From Psoroptes ovis (taxonomy: Eukaryota > Arthropoda > Arachnida > Sarcoptiformes > Psoroptidae): a stretch of 64,000 bases of DNA. The notes below the pieces were generated by a model. It ran no database searches and was not told where the DNA came from. It was given only the letters and a program-made list of their open reading frames with translations. The stretch is taken from NCBI GenBank assembly GCA_002943765.1, contig PQWQ01000031.1:124001-188000 (forward strand), written 5' to 3'. Shown here piece by piece: positions 36,143 through 47,467 of this stretch; the first letter of the stretch is position 1; each line of letters opens with the position of its first letter. The position numbers were made by a program, and so were the translations under genes.

Positions 36143-36230
36143 TTAGTTGGTTGTTGTCCGAAAAGTTTATTCGGCTTAATCACAATAGAATTGCTTGTGA
36201 AAATCAGCCATAACTTTTCGGACAACCTAA
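36143..36230 (+). repeat. Mariner-like MITE, subfamily A
   Basis: Forward copy with the GTTGTTG left-end duplication, about 190 bp upstream of the PTF1A start codon. Confidence 0.86.
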
Positions 36231-36422
36231 TCATAATTATTTTAAGACCTTTAAACATTCAAAACTTGTAATGACTTGTGATTTATCAATCAATGAAATC
36301 AAGTGGCATTTTCGTGCTGCTTATTGCTTCATTTAAAATTTTGAACTCTTAGTGTTTCTTAAAGTTGTTTTCTTATGGTGATTTTGCTTATTTATTAAAT
36401 CAAATTTGTAAAATTTTGAACC

Positions 36423-38057
36423 ATGGAACCATTTTGGAACCATGATACAACACAATACATTAACAGCAATGATAATGACGATCATCAAATGATGAACGTC
36501 TTCCATCACCATCATCAATCGAATCAATCATTTGATCATTTGCCAAGATTCGAATACACTGATAATTCAGACCCAAATCTGCACCAACAACCACCTTATC
36601 TTCGATTATCAAACAGCAATAACCCAGAATTATCATCGATTGACCAACAAAATCAATCAGAATCATCGCAATCATCTACAACATCTTCGTCGATATCATC
36701 TTCATCTAATTCATATTTTCATGACCACATATCATCATCTTGTTCATCACCACCACCGTTGTTTGTGAATCAGCCCCCGCAGCAATCATTGAATTTGTTT
36801 GATAATTGGAATCAGCACCGATCCAGTAATGACCTAGCTAAAGCAGTAGAGCCATTATCTTCGAATGATAAAAGAAAATTGAAGAAGAAAAAGAAAAAGA
36901 AATCGAATAATCATCGCCTAGGTCATGGTCTTAGGCATCAAAGTTTTTCTAGGGATGCTAAGCACCAGCAGCAGCCCCAGGAGCGATCACGCCATCATCA
37001 TCATCATCGACCACATCAAAGACATGCAGCCAATCTACGTGAACGTAAACGTATGCAATCGATTAATGATGCATTCGAGGTATGTGTTTGGGTAGAAACC
37101 TAAGTTTTGGACCTTATTAATTCTAGGGGCAAAATCAATCAATCAAATCATTGAATTTGAATACTAGGCTGTCCGAAAAGTTCATTCGGCTTAATCACGA
37201 ATAGAGTTTGCTTGATGAAAATCGGCCACAACTTTCCGCACAACCAAATACAAACAATTTCCAATTATTTTCTCACGTTAATTTTTCATTTTTTGGTTGA
37301 TTTGACCCACAACCCTGCCCCCAAAACCCCAAAAAAAATCCAGGGTCTCCGAACACGAATACCAACGCTGCCATATGAAAAACGTTTGTCCAAAGTCGAT
37401 ACGCTTCGTTTAGCAATCGGTTATATTCGATTTTTGGCCGATTTAGTACGTACCGGTGGTTTGTCGCCACCGCAAACATCTTCAGATTCATCGGGCACCT
37501 TATCCACATCCACATCAACAACCACAGCTACAACATCATCCACAACGACGATAACATCGACATCAAATCAATCCGTAGATAAATTATCCGAAATTGCCAC
37601 TGCATTCCATAATCGTTATGGTTTACATAGTCATCATCATCATCATAACTATAATCTTTTAAATCCTAGTTCATCACCTCTTAATTATCATCATCCGAAT
37701 CATCGCCATCATTGTTGTTCACCACCAATGAAAAAAATCCTAATCAAATCACATTACAAGTCATCATTGAATGATGACAAGTTGACCGGCGGAGGCGGCC
37801 CACATCAAGATCAAGATCAATGTCTTCAAAAACAATCAAATGATGATGAATTATTACATTCAATATCATGGGAATCGGATGAAAATAAACGTCCAGGGTC
37901 GCTGAGACACGGAAATATTTTGATAGCCAAAATATGGACACCAGAAGATCCAAGAGATTCAATGTCGGCTACGGCTACATTGATTGACGATGATTTGATT
38001 GAAAATCATCAAAATGATTTTACAAGTCATCACCATCATCATCCTGCGAATAGTTGA
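36423..38057 (+). CDS. PTF1A: bHLH transcription factor PTF1A / Fer1 (48-related)
   Basis: Two exons, 36423-37079 and 37344-38057, encoding 456 residues; the junction (AFE|GLR) lies inside the bHLH, between helix 1 and the loop. PTF1A is a class II bHLH factor that pairs with an E protein and RBPJ in neural and gut lineages. The bHLH runs from RHAANLRERKRMQSINDAFE through EKRLSKVDTLRLAIGYIRFL. The C-terminus keeps both RBPJ-contact motifs known for PTF1A: a C1-like HSISW and a C2 motif AKIWTPEDPR. Flanks are rich in Ser, Asn and His runs. An A-type MITE sits in the 264-bp intron. The C2 motif makes the orthology strong. Confidence 0.93.
37164..37247 (+). repeat. Mariner-like MITE, subfamily A, inside the PTF1A intron
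   Basis: Forward copy, slightly decayed at the right end (CTTTCCGCACAACC). It accounts for about a third of the 264-bp intron. Confidence 0.85.
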
Positions 38058-38085
38058 AAATTATTTTCAAAATTTATTTATTTAT

Positions 38086-38158
38086 TTGGTTGTCCCATAA
38101 GTTTTGCCGTTTTTCGAATAAAAATTAAAAAACGGCCAAAACTTATGGGACAACCTAA
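38086..38158. repeat. Mariner-like MITE, subfamily C
   Basis: Short palindromic copy with GTCCCATAAG and CTTATGGGAC termini, 29 bp after the PTF1A stop, so probably within its 3' UTR. Confidence 0.86.
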
Positions 38159-38668
38159 TACTTTGAAAAATTTTCCCAATAAAATTGAAATGAATCAATC
38201 AAAATTTCATATTTCGAAACATGTCAAATCTGTACTAGTCAAAATGTGTCTAACCTTTGTGAATCAACATTAATGAAGACCCAAGGGGTACCTTAATTTT
38301 TTACGTTTCTTGTTGATTGGTTTTTTTTCAAATTTTTTCAAAAATCTTTTCACAAGGAACACACCTTTTGTTTGTATGATGATCAAATGATCAATCATTT
38401 ACCAAGGTACCAAACCTATAGCCCTAAGCACTTCCGAAACTATTCACACACACACACAAACCAAACGATTCAAATCAATAATAATCATTGATGCGTAACC
38501 AAACATGATGATGATGTTTCATCAGTTGAAAACCACTAATTACTATCCAAGTCACTTATTTTTATGAAAGTTTATATGAGAATCGGAAATTGATCAATTC
38601 GAAATAATTGTTTTGAAATCGACAATCGACAAAAAAAAATTTGAAATTTTTTAAAAAATTTTCCTCGA

Positions 38669-38765
38669 GACTATAGCCTTAGATTTTTTTTCAAAATTTC
38701 GAAAAAAGATGGCGTTATATAACCTGAGATTTTTTCTAAAAATTTTCAGACTATAGCCTTAGATT
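38669..38765. repeat. 17-bp direct repeat pair
   Basis: GACTATAGCCTTAGATT occurs at 38669-38685 and again at 38749-38765, 80 bp apart. AAGATGGCG lies between them at about 38706-38714. Confidence 0.7.
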
Positions 38766-39244
38766 GCTTTAAATTTGACGAAAAAAAAAATTTTGACCAT
38801 GAATACACATGAATGATTCAAATTCAAATTATTTCAAATTATTCAAATTTAATTTTTAATGAAAATGTTTTTTTTCAATCAAAATGTTCAAGTTCAAAAA
38901 ATGAGAAATTTTTCTTTTTTCACAAATCTCAAATTGATTTTCACTATAAAAATGAAGCTTTATAAAGTGAGTTTGTTCAAATATCAATCAAACATTTTCT
39001 TGGTGTTTTCTTCTTCATCCATAAAATTGATGCTTTTCAATCAGGCCAAAGATGAATAATAATAATACATCACGATAATATATAAGAAATTGAACGCTTA
39101 AAATGTTTTCAATGATTCACATTTATAAATCTAAATCTGTGTCTGTGTGTGTAAAAATGGCAAATTAAATCGTGAAAAATCAATCATACCGATAATTAAT
39201 ATTAAAGACTAATTGTTAAAGGGGTGAGTGCTGCTGTTTACCAT

Positions 39245-42200
39245 TCATTCATCAATAACATCGAAGCCTTCTTCCTCATCTTCATCTTGATCATCCTCAT
39301 CATCTTGGCCACCCTCACCAGCGTCATCATTGTCATTCTTAGTACCATCATCGATTATTTCAAAATTTTCATTCGATTTTCTAGTTTCATCATCCTCGTC
39401 GTCGTCGTCATCATCGATTTCAGTGTCATCATCTTCATTATCATCACTGACCTTGTCCAGAATGTTCTTGGTTTCAATGTGAGTTTGATCAATTTTTGAT
39501 TGTTTCTCTTGTTTGACCACCGCTGTTTTAAGTGTTTTCTTCGTTGATTTTGAACGTGTTTGTGATGATGATTGTTGAATGGCGATTATCGATGCAGCAG
39601 CTGCTGCTGCAGCTCTACGCCTTGAATATCCCATTAATGGTGGTTGTTGTTCACCACTGGCGGTTGGTACCGTTTTTTCTTGGTCAGAATCTTGGTTCGC
39701 CTTGGCCTCTTCTTCCGAATCCTTAGGCTTTTCTTCGGATTTCTTTTCATCCGTTTTCTTAGAGACATTTTTCGGTTCATCTTTTCCATCATTTCGATTG
39801 ACTTTTGGCTTATTATCATTTGATTTATCATGATTCGATTTAGCTGCTTTCTTATGAGTCGAGGCAGTTTCTTCAGTCTTGATTGTGGAGGCGGTGTTTT
39901 TCTTCTTTAATTCATCATCTTTCACAGCTGATTTTCCAGTCTGATCTCCTGTTTTACTCGATGATTTTTCATTATCTTTCGATGATTTATTCTTTTCTTC
40001 TGTCTTCTGTTTCATTGATTTCATTTCAATACGTTCAATTATTGAATTAATGAGTTTTTTAATTTCATTTTGTATTTCAATCTGTGATTTCTCTGATGAT
40101 GATGCATTCGATTTTTTATCATCTTTATTCTTTGTGGTTCCAAGCAATTTCTGCCGGTATTGTTCATGAATATATTGCCGAACATATGGTGAACTCTTGA
40201 ATTGTTCCATACGTTTTTCATTGAATTTTTTATAAAATTCAACATTTTTCTTCATGTATCGCTGTGAAAACATATAAAGAGAATTAGTATCAATTCTGTT
40301 TTTCAATTATAAGGTTGTCCGAAAAGTTCATTCGGCTTAATCAATCGAATAGAGTTGTTCATGAAAATCAGCCAAAACTTTTTGGACAATCTAATATTTC
40401 AAATTCTTATTAAAATAAATACCTGATAAAGGGTTAAATGCCGTTCTGAACGTAAATGTTCCGCACCTTGTTGATTAGTGGGCAAAAATTTTGAACATAA
40501 ATCACAATAAAATGATATTATTGGATAAATGAATTCGGTCCCTAAAGGGTCATTAAAAAAATTTTAAATTTTAGAATATTTTGACAAATTATGACTTATA
40601 TCTACCTAATTGTTGATCATTATCACAATCGAGCATCGATTGATTCGAAATCACTGATGATGATGATGATGAATATTTCAATGATAAATTTGTTTCATCA
40701 TTCATAACGTTTAGCCGTTCTTCAGCTTTACGCATAATTTCAAAATCCGAAGAACCAAGTTTACTGAAATGACGATCCGTATGTAAATGTTTCAAATGTG
40801 ATGTTTCCGATTTGAAAAACAAATGACAAAGATTACACCAATGAAAATGGGTGAAAAATTCTTCAAAATCTTTTTGAGTTAAACGATGTGACCCGTAAAG
40901 GTTCGATATGGACACTGTGGATGTTGACGATTTCTGAGCAGTTCGAGTATCATTATTTATGCTTGATGAATCCTTATCCTTGTCCTTATCTTTATCCTTA
41001 GCAGTCGATTCGGAATGTTTTTTCGCGTCTCCAGATTTTTTCGGTTCAGATGATTTGGTTTTCGTTGTTGATGATGATGCATCATTTGTTTGTTTGCTCG
41101 AAGTTGTTTTCGGGGTCGAAATAGATTTCGAATTCACCGATGCAGTGGCCGCAACAGGAGTATCAGTTTTCTTGGGTATTTTGTAGTTTTTCAAATCTGC
41201 AGCATTCACAGTTTTTTTGGGATCTGGAGTTTTGACAGGGTCTTGCGACGGCGGTGATGGTACTTTTTTATCCGTCGCGGCTTTCGAGGGGTCGTCACTT
41301 TGGCTCTTTGATGATGTCTTGGGTTTATCCTTTGATTTTGTACCGTTCGTAGCTGCTTCTGAATTTTTCGTTTCAACCCTTGGCTTCTTAGATGATGATA
41401 CAGCGGCAGCAGCAGCATCTGAAGAAGTTTTCACAGATTTTGTCTCCGATTTCTTATCAGCTGATTTGTTTGCTGATGAATTATCATCCGTCGATTTAGT
41501 TCGCTTACGTGATTGATCTGATGATGATGAGGTCTTGCCGTTACCACCGCTACTCTTATGGCGATCATCTAAACGTTTTTCCAGTTCTTTAATTCGTTCT
41601 TCAAGAATTTTAACCTCTTTATCTTTAGTAGTACCAGATTTAGATTTAGATGTAGCTGGTGTCGTTGATGTACGACGTTTATCTTGAGACTTTTTTTTGA
41701 TGAAATTTTAAGATGAAAATGAAATGATTTTCAATTTGATTTAGCCAAATTTAAAAATTACCTCTTTCGTTGTGGATGATGATGTTGATTTGGTTGGTTT
41801 CTTCGATTCATTGGTAGTGGAATGTTGCTTGAAACGATCACTGGATCGATCACGATTACTTTCACTGGATCGTCGTGAGTGTCGACGATCAGATGATGAT
41901 CGATTCCTATATCTTTTTACATTCGATTATTCGATATGAGAAAGTACAAGTTTCAAATGTATGTAATTTACCTGTTTGTTGGACTACGACTACGGCTACG
42001 ACTTCGAACGGAGCTACGATTTGAATAATAATGACGATCTATCGATGATGATGAATAAGATGAATCGATTCGATGATGATTATATGATGATGAATATCTT
42101 CGATACAAGTGTTCATCTTCATAGTTATCATTGTGTTGATTATAATGGTTCGAATATCCTTGGGTTTCATGGTGACCATAATTATCATTTTGTAATTGTG

Positions 42201-43296
42201 GTAATGGTGGTTGATAACAATCATTATTACCGATATTATCGATTGTAGTCGTTGATCTTCCATAATAATCAGTGGATGACAATGAAGGTGATCGATTAAT
42301 ACGTTGATAATGATTGTTCAATGAAGAATTATGATTAGTATTTGAATTATTATTGTGGAAATATGATGTTTCAAATGAATATGATGATTGTATTGTGTAT
42401 GGTGATGGTTTCGACGATGGTTGTTGCGTTTGATTAACGTATGGCTCTGGTATCGGTTGTGGAACCGATGGCTGCTGCTGTTGACTTTGACCAATGTTTG
42501 CTGCATTCGGTGCTGGCACTGGAGGTGGCGGCAGCGGTGGTGGTGGAGCTGATGATTTAGCTTGCGATTCCATTTCAAGATAATCATTGAAACGTTTGTA
42601 TTCAGCACTGGACAGTTCTGAGTAGAATTTCTTTTGTCTTTCCGGTGATGACATGACCAAAAATCGATTATATTCATTGAAACGTTTCAATTCAGCTTGT
42701 GTGAAATATTTTTCCAACGATGTTACTGTGGTTGCCGATGCCGCAGGTAATGGAGGAACAGCAGCTGATGCTGGTGCAGATACTGGCGCTGGTGCATGCC
42801 TATCGCCTGTACGATTATCATAGAAATTTTGACTGCTTGCATTTGTAGGCGCCAAATTATCCAAAGATGAAGATGTTGCCGGTGGCGGACCACCACCACC
42901 ATATACCGTAGGTGCACGGTGAGATTCGGTCATCGTAGTTGACGATGCTGAACCATAATCATGATGACTGCCACTAGAATTCATATTCTTATTACTTCCA
43001 TGAGGATAATGATCCATGGATGCCGGCATTGGTTCATTCGGTATCAAAGTACGATTAACATTAGGACTAATACCGGGATTAGTACCTGGATACAGCGGAA
43101 AATTTGTCGGAATTGATCGATGAGGATGATGCGGATGATGATTACCACCAACAACACCAGGATTTGAATTACCACTATTCACTCCGATACTTGCTGTATT
43201 TACTGAATGAAAACGATCATGTTGTTCTCTTGATGATGACGACGACGAAGATGGTGTTGTTGGTGATTGATATTTCTTATAATAAACACCATCCAT
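39245..43296 (-). CDS. Large SR-rich protein with two matrin-type zinc fingers
   Basis: Five exons on the minus strand: 43296-41972, 41906-41762, 41689-40606, 40541-40423 and 40261-39245, encoding 1,229 residues; every junction is phase-consistent. In order: a Ser/Pro/His-rich N-terminus, a segment FTQAELKRFNEYNRFL...EYKRFNDYLEME with two KRFN[ED]Y units, an Arg/Ser tract ending exon 1, and a Ser/Lys-rich region with a short coiled coil (ILEERIKELEKRL). Two C2H2 fingers of matrin type follow (CNLCHLFFKSETSHLKHLHTDRH and, in exon 4, CDLCSKFLPTNQQGAEHLRSERH). A Lys-rich region, an Ala run and a very acidic tail finish the protein. This layout suits a nuclear matrix or splicing-associated protein of the ZNF318/CIZ1 kind, but orthology is not established. 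An A-type MITE lies in the last intron. Confidence 0.75.
40309..40395 (+). repeat. Mariner-like MITE, subfamily A, inside a zinc-finger gene intron
   Basis: Forward copy filling about half of the 161-bp intron 40262-40422; other introns of this gene are 64-72 bp. Right end CTTTTTGGACAATCTAA. Confidence 0.86.
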
Positions 43297-43847
43297 AATG
43301 ATAATTCAATGAATTTTTCAATTTTTACAAATGGCTTTCAACTTGCCGAAATATTAATGACAATAACACAAATTGGACAATTATTAATCAATCAATATGA
43401 CTTTTTGGGATCATTATTTTCATACAAAATAACCCTTTACAGCATTTCAAGCTTTATTTCGCTTGATTTTCAGAAATATATTTACCTTTCGATTGTTTTA
43501 GTTTGTTTGGTGATGAATGATGGAATCGAATGTTGGAATCTTAGAAGAATAATAATATTTTGGCTCGCCAAATATTTTGATCTTTGATGATGAACCAAAT
43601 TTGATCAACATCGAGCACATATATCTAAAACAAGATAAAGCGAAAAATAGCGTGAACGTATTCAACATTTGCTCAAGCGCATATCGATAGAATTTTTTTG
43701 CTAAAAAAAAAAATTCGCGATACTATCGATATCCATTGTTTTCGAATGTTTACACCACACACATGCACACAAAATTCATTCGATTTGTTTTTGTTTTATT
43801 TTAATTAAAAATTTGAAATTAATTATTTTGAATTAATTATCACTGAA
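43297..43847. promoter_or_regulatory. Divergent promoter of the zinc-finger gene and the CxxC orphan, with paired DRE
   Basis: Two DRE words (TATCGATA) lie at 43682-43689 and 43724-43731. They are the cores of a perfect 10-bp inverted repeat, ATATCGATAG and CTATCGATAT, around a 32-bp spacer with a poly-A run. DRE is the DREF-binding core-promoter element of housekeeping genes in Drosophila; use in this organism is inferred. The rest is AT-rich. Confidence 0.55.
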
Positions 43848-44579
43848 ATGCAATCTGAAAATACGAATCAAATCAATTTCAATTCAAATCCATCCAAAAC
43901 AATAAGAAAAAATGCACGAAAAAATAAAACAACCAATACATCATCGTCGTCGACAACGACAACCAAATCTAGAACGAAAAAATTAGTTGAAAGAAAAGCT
44001 AATTCAGTGAATAACAATAACAGTGATAATAATTCATTAATAACAGCAAATAATGATTCATCTAATCGTATCGAACCTGTAACCAACAACAACACATCAC
44101 CATCAATCAATGGACAACATCGCGCCAATGATGTTGGCCGACGAAAATCTCAAACATTCTATCTGACAATGGCCGGTTTCCCGGTCAAAAAACAATCATT
44201 CGCATCATTATCGTCATCAACATTAATGCATTTAAATGAAAGAATTCAATGTGAAAGTTGTCATCAATTTCAAAAACGGCGAAAAATGTATCATCTCAAA
44301 TTGATACGAATTGATGAGTACGAAAATAATGAATCCAACAATACGATTGTTAGAAATTTTCATGTTTGTATCAATTGTGGTTTTCATAATAAACAAAAAG
44401 ATATATTTGAATTGTATTTCATCGACAAAGTGTCCAAACAACAAAACAATGATGTGATTACAAACAATAGCCTTAATACCATTGAAAAAAATGCCCAAAA
44501 CATTGAAAATTCTGACGTTGAACCAATGTCTGTGGACAATTATGCTCCGATATCGCAAGAAATTAATGAACAAGTCTAA
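43848..44579 (+). CDS. Orphan protein with a CxxC/CxxC putative zinc ribbon (243 residues)
   Basis: Single exon. The N-terminal half is basic and low complexity (Asn, Ser, Thr, Lys runs). A likely folded region lies at about 100-190: SQTFYLTMAGFPVKKQ, then CESC and, about 45 residues later, CINC, which could form a four-cysteine zinc site. The C-terminus is Asn-rich and acidic. I recognise no family. Start chosen as the first ATG after the paired DRE. The zinc site is inferred from cysteine spacing only. Confidence 0.6.
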   Translation: MQSENTNQINFNSNPSKTIRKNARKNKTTNTSSSSTTTTKSRTKKLVERKANSVNNNNSDNNSLITANNDSSNRIEPVTNNNTSPSINGQHRANDVGRRKSQTFYLTMAGFPVKKQSFASLSSSTLMHLNERIQCESCHQFQKRRKMYHLKLIRIDEYENNESNNTIVRNFHVCINCGFHNKQKDIFELYFIDKVSKQQNNDVITNNSLNTIEKNAQNIENSDVEPMSVDNYAPISQEINEQV

Positions 44580-44885
44580 GTTATTATGCAATTATCCCAT
44601 TGAATAATTAATCGATTGATTGATTAATAGAATTAAATTCAAAAATGATGTTTTACTTGATGTGTGTAATATGCGCAGTATAAACATAGCTGCTTGTGTC
44701 CTTGTTATTCACACACACACAGATTTATACTTACAATTTCTGTGTCCGTTTATTAGTGCGAGAAAAAAAACGTTAATCCTGTTCATATATTATCATCTTC
44801 ATTTCCCAAGAAATCAATTTTGGATCATTTATTTTCCGAATTTTGATTTATTGGACCATTTTTGAGCTGAATAACTGAAGAAAAC
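44580..44885. other. Spacer between two same-strand orphans
   Basis: 306 bp, AT-rich, with a short CA run near 44711. Should include the 3' UTR of the upstream gene and promoter of the next. No motif recognised. Confidence 0.4.
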
Positions 44886-45632
44886 ATGATCGATCATAAA
44901 CAATTTTATTATCCGAATTCAACCAATGGCCATGGCATTGAATTATTGAAACATGCTGCCATTTCAATCGAGTAAAATTCCGTTTATTTTTGTTTTAACT
45001 CTTTTATACTAAATTCATTTTTTCATTTACAGAAATTATTCAAATGATAAAACCAATGATAATTTACCAATGACGAACAATCAAAACACGAATAATGGTA
45101 GCAACAATAACAATAATCGCATTATAAACGGATTATTTTGGCTTAAAAATGCAGCCACATTTATGGTCAAGTAAGTATTGATATAAGTTTTTGTTGTTTT
45201 CAATTTTAAACTTGTTTGAATTTCAGATATTCTGATGATTATTCAAATGATTCGAATGAAGAATCATCGATCGTAGCAAGTGAAATTGAAATTGAAAATC
45301 AATGTGAACATATGACAACAAATGAAAATGACCAAATTAAATTTTTCCAATCATCCAATAATGATTTAAGTTGTAGAATCAATTATAATTCATTAACAGA
45401 TGATTATAATGATGAAAATAATGATCGAAATAATAATAATCAAAAATTGAATGAATATTGTGATCATAATGCCGCCAACAACAATCAACAATTACTATCA
45501 AACATAAATAATGATCATGCATATGCAAAATGTTTAGGGTATAACCCTTTGAATAAATATCATCATAGATCGTTTCGATCAATTGAAAGGTCAGATTCAA
45601 ATGGCAATGTGACAGCTAAAACGGAACCTTGA
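44886..45632 (+). CDS. Asn-rich orphan protein with a repeated exon motif (209 residues)
   Basis: Three exons, 44886-44971, 45033-45170 and 45227-45632, phase 2 at both junctions. Reading across gives HAAISIE|NYSND and TFMVK|YSDDYSND. Exons 1 and 2 each end in a similar amphipathic segment (LLKHAAISIENYSND and WLKNAATFMVKYSDD), and exons 2 and 3 share the DNA word ATTATTCAAATGAT near their starts, suggesting an old internal exon duplication. The C-terminal half is Asn/Asp-rich. No family is known to me. The first donor, GA|GTAAAA, is weaker than usual. The product could be expressed or a fast-evolving lineage-specific gene. Confidence 0.5.
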
Positions 45633-45910
45633 TTGATTTTTAATTTAAAACAAATTTTATTAAAGTTATAACAATGGTTATAATATTTATAAATTGAGAA
45701 AATATTACGAATATTTCAAAATTGCCATATATTTGGAATTGAAAATTTCTACACATATAGCAGCATTTGGTCAACAATTTTTGTTAATTAATAAAAATCT
45801 CATTTTTCAATTACAATAATAACAATATCTATTTTTATTTTACAATATTTAGTCATCATAAGTCATAATTTTGACCATTTCGAAATTGAGCATCATCCAG
45901 GCTCTACGTG

Positions 45911-46213
45911 CTATGGTGATGCATACATTGCTGGATCAATTGGATCAATCGATGTTGTCAACGACATCGAAGATGCCGGAGATGACATTGAAGATGGTGT
46001 CGATGAAGATGAAGAAGCTGAAGATGATGGTGAAAACTTTATTTTTTTGAAATTATTTCGACCATTTTGTCGCTTATTTCGTTGTTTATCTTTATTTCGA
46101 TTCTTATTCTTTGTCGATTCTTTATTTTCAAATGATATACGATTATTCAGCTCAATCAATAGATTAGGATTGCGTAATAGCTTGGATTTTGGAGATAGCT
46201 CCAATTTTGCCAT
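45911..46213 (-). CDS. Small basic, Ser-rich orphan protein (100 residues)
   Basis: Single exon. It begins MAKLELSPKSKLLRNPNLL, followed by a very basic Asn/Lys/Arg stretch (about 30-60, nuclear-localisation-like), then a Ser/Pro run and a tail ending DPAMYASP. Divergent from RRP36 with 209 bp between ATGs, which supports a real promoter. No family recognised; the low-complexity composition means a chance frame cannot be excluded. Confidence 0.5.
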   Translation of the reverse strand: MAKLELSPKSKLLRNPNLLIELNNRISFENKESTKNKNRNKDKQRNKRQNGRNNFKKIKFSPSSSASSSSSTPSSMSSPASSMSLTTSIDPIDPAMYASP

Positions 46214-46422
46214 TTTGAATCAAGTGAAGATTTCGTCAAAAATTTGATATCAAATTGTCAAATTAAATATCAAAAATTGGATGAAATTATCTTGAAAAAA
46301 CGAAATTTAAGTGATGGGCGATTGAAAAAAAAATCGAAAACATTGTTTATGGACAGGACTTTCGAACATGCATGAATTTTGTTTTTTTTTCTTTTTAAAT
46401 ATTCATCATTCGAAATGAAATC

Positions 46423-47306
46423 ATGGATCACGAATCAATCAATGAAGGTTTGATTAAATTTTTGAATTAATAATTGTGTTTTACTAATCTCCAATTCATT
46501 AAACAGATTTAGCCAGCGCTACGTTCGAAGAATTGTTAAAAATTCGAGAAAAAATCGGCACAAAAATTTATCGTCAAACTGTGTTGAAATCATTGCAAAA
46601 ACAACACAGACAACAACAATCAGACGACGAATCACCAGTGTCAGTCGATAAAAATTTGAAAAAACGAAAAACATTGGTCAAAAATCGAATGAAAAAACCA
46701 TCGGAACCAATTGAAGCATCATCAAAACGATTAGATTTCAGTTTGAATCAATTACAATTAGTTAAAAATAATCAAAATCAAATCAAATTTCATGATCCAA
46801 GATTCAATGAAAATATTGGTCAATTTAAACGTGATAAATTTGAACAAAATTATCATTTTTTAAATGAAATAAGGACGAATGAGCTGCAATTTTTGAAACA
46901 TAAATTTAAAAAAGCTAAAAATCTTGAAACTCGAGAAAAATTGCAATTTCTGATTAAAAGACTAGAAAATCAGCTGGATAATGATAAACACGTTGCACAA
47001 CAAAAATTGTTGAAACAAAAACTCGCAAAACAAGCGCAAGAAAGTGGCCAAAAATCATCTCGACAATCTCAGCGTCCACGTCAGCAAGCATTCCAAATCA
47101 CCGAATTCAAAGATAGTCCATCAAATGAAAAAACCAATGCCAAATCAGACCCTAAGAATCGAATTCATCACAATAAAAGTCAATTGAAACGTTATGAATT
47201 GTTGGAAAAATTTAAACAATTGAAACAGACTGGCAAACTACAGAAATATATGGAACGTAAGAGGAAAAAATTAATGAAAAAAGATCGAAAATATATGTCC
47301 AATTAA
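46423..47306 (+). CDS. RRP36: rRNA-processing protein RRP36 homolog
   Basis: Two exons, 46423-46447 and 46507-47306, encoding 274 residues, phase 1. RRP36 is a nucleolar factor for early pre-rRNA cleavage and 40S assembly. Matching blocks include ATFEELLKIREKIGTKIYRQ (human SFEELLRLQSQVGTKTYKQ), HDPRFNENIGQFKRDKFEQN, YHFLNEIRTNELQFLKHKFK and the C-terminal RYELLEKFKQLKQTGKLQ and MERKRKKLMKKDRKYM. It is highly charged with a central coiled coil. The tiny 25-bp first exon supplies the start and joins exactly. AATAAA at 47315-47320 is a likely polyadenylation signal. Confidence 0.9.
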
Positions 47307-47467
47307 TATTTTTCAATAAATTCAAAAATATCATTCACAAATAAAATGTTCATTGTCATTGAAAAACATTAAATCCTTGAAATTTGAGCGTTCTTTTTTC
47401 ATTTGAAATCAAATATTTTTCTGATTCAAGTCAATTGTGTTCAATTATTTGATTATTTGAGTGTTTT

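Larger units (their letters stand above)
33188..36422. other. Upstream region of PTF1A, MITE-rich, no genes
   Basis: 3.2 kb with six MITE copies. An E-box and RBPJ-like cluster lies at 35285-35320. No convincing coding sequence. As the sole upstream DNA of a developmental bHLH gene it probably holds its enhancers (inference). Confidence 0.55.
38058..39244. other. Convergent spacer, PTF1A / zinc-finger gene
   Basis: 1.2 kb. Contains a C-type MITE (38086-38158) just after the PTF1A stop, a 17-bp direct repeat at 38669 and 38749 with an AGATGGCGT word between, and otherwise AT-rich DNA. Several CTATAGCC words are present. Confidence 0.55.

Noticed and set aside
36460..36675. Minus-strand frames opposite low-complexity coding sequence (PTF1A, zinc-finger gene)
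   Set aside because: They are mirror images of CAT/GAT-rich coding repeats without independent features.
40589..41434. Three separate small genes across the zinc-finger locus
   Set aside because: Exons 41972, 41762, 40606 and 40423 all end at GT donors and join in phase into one 1,229-residue protein.
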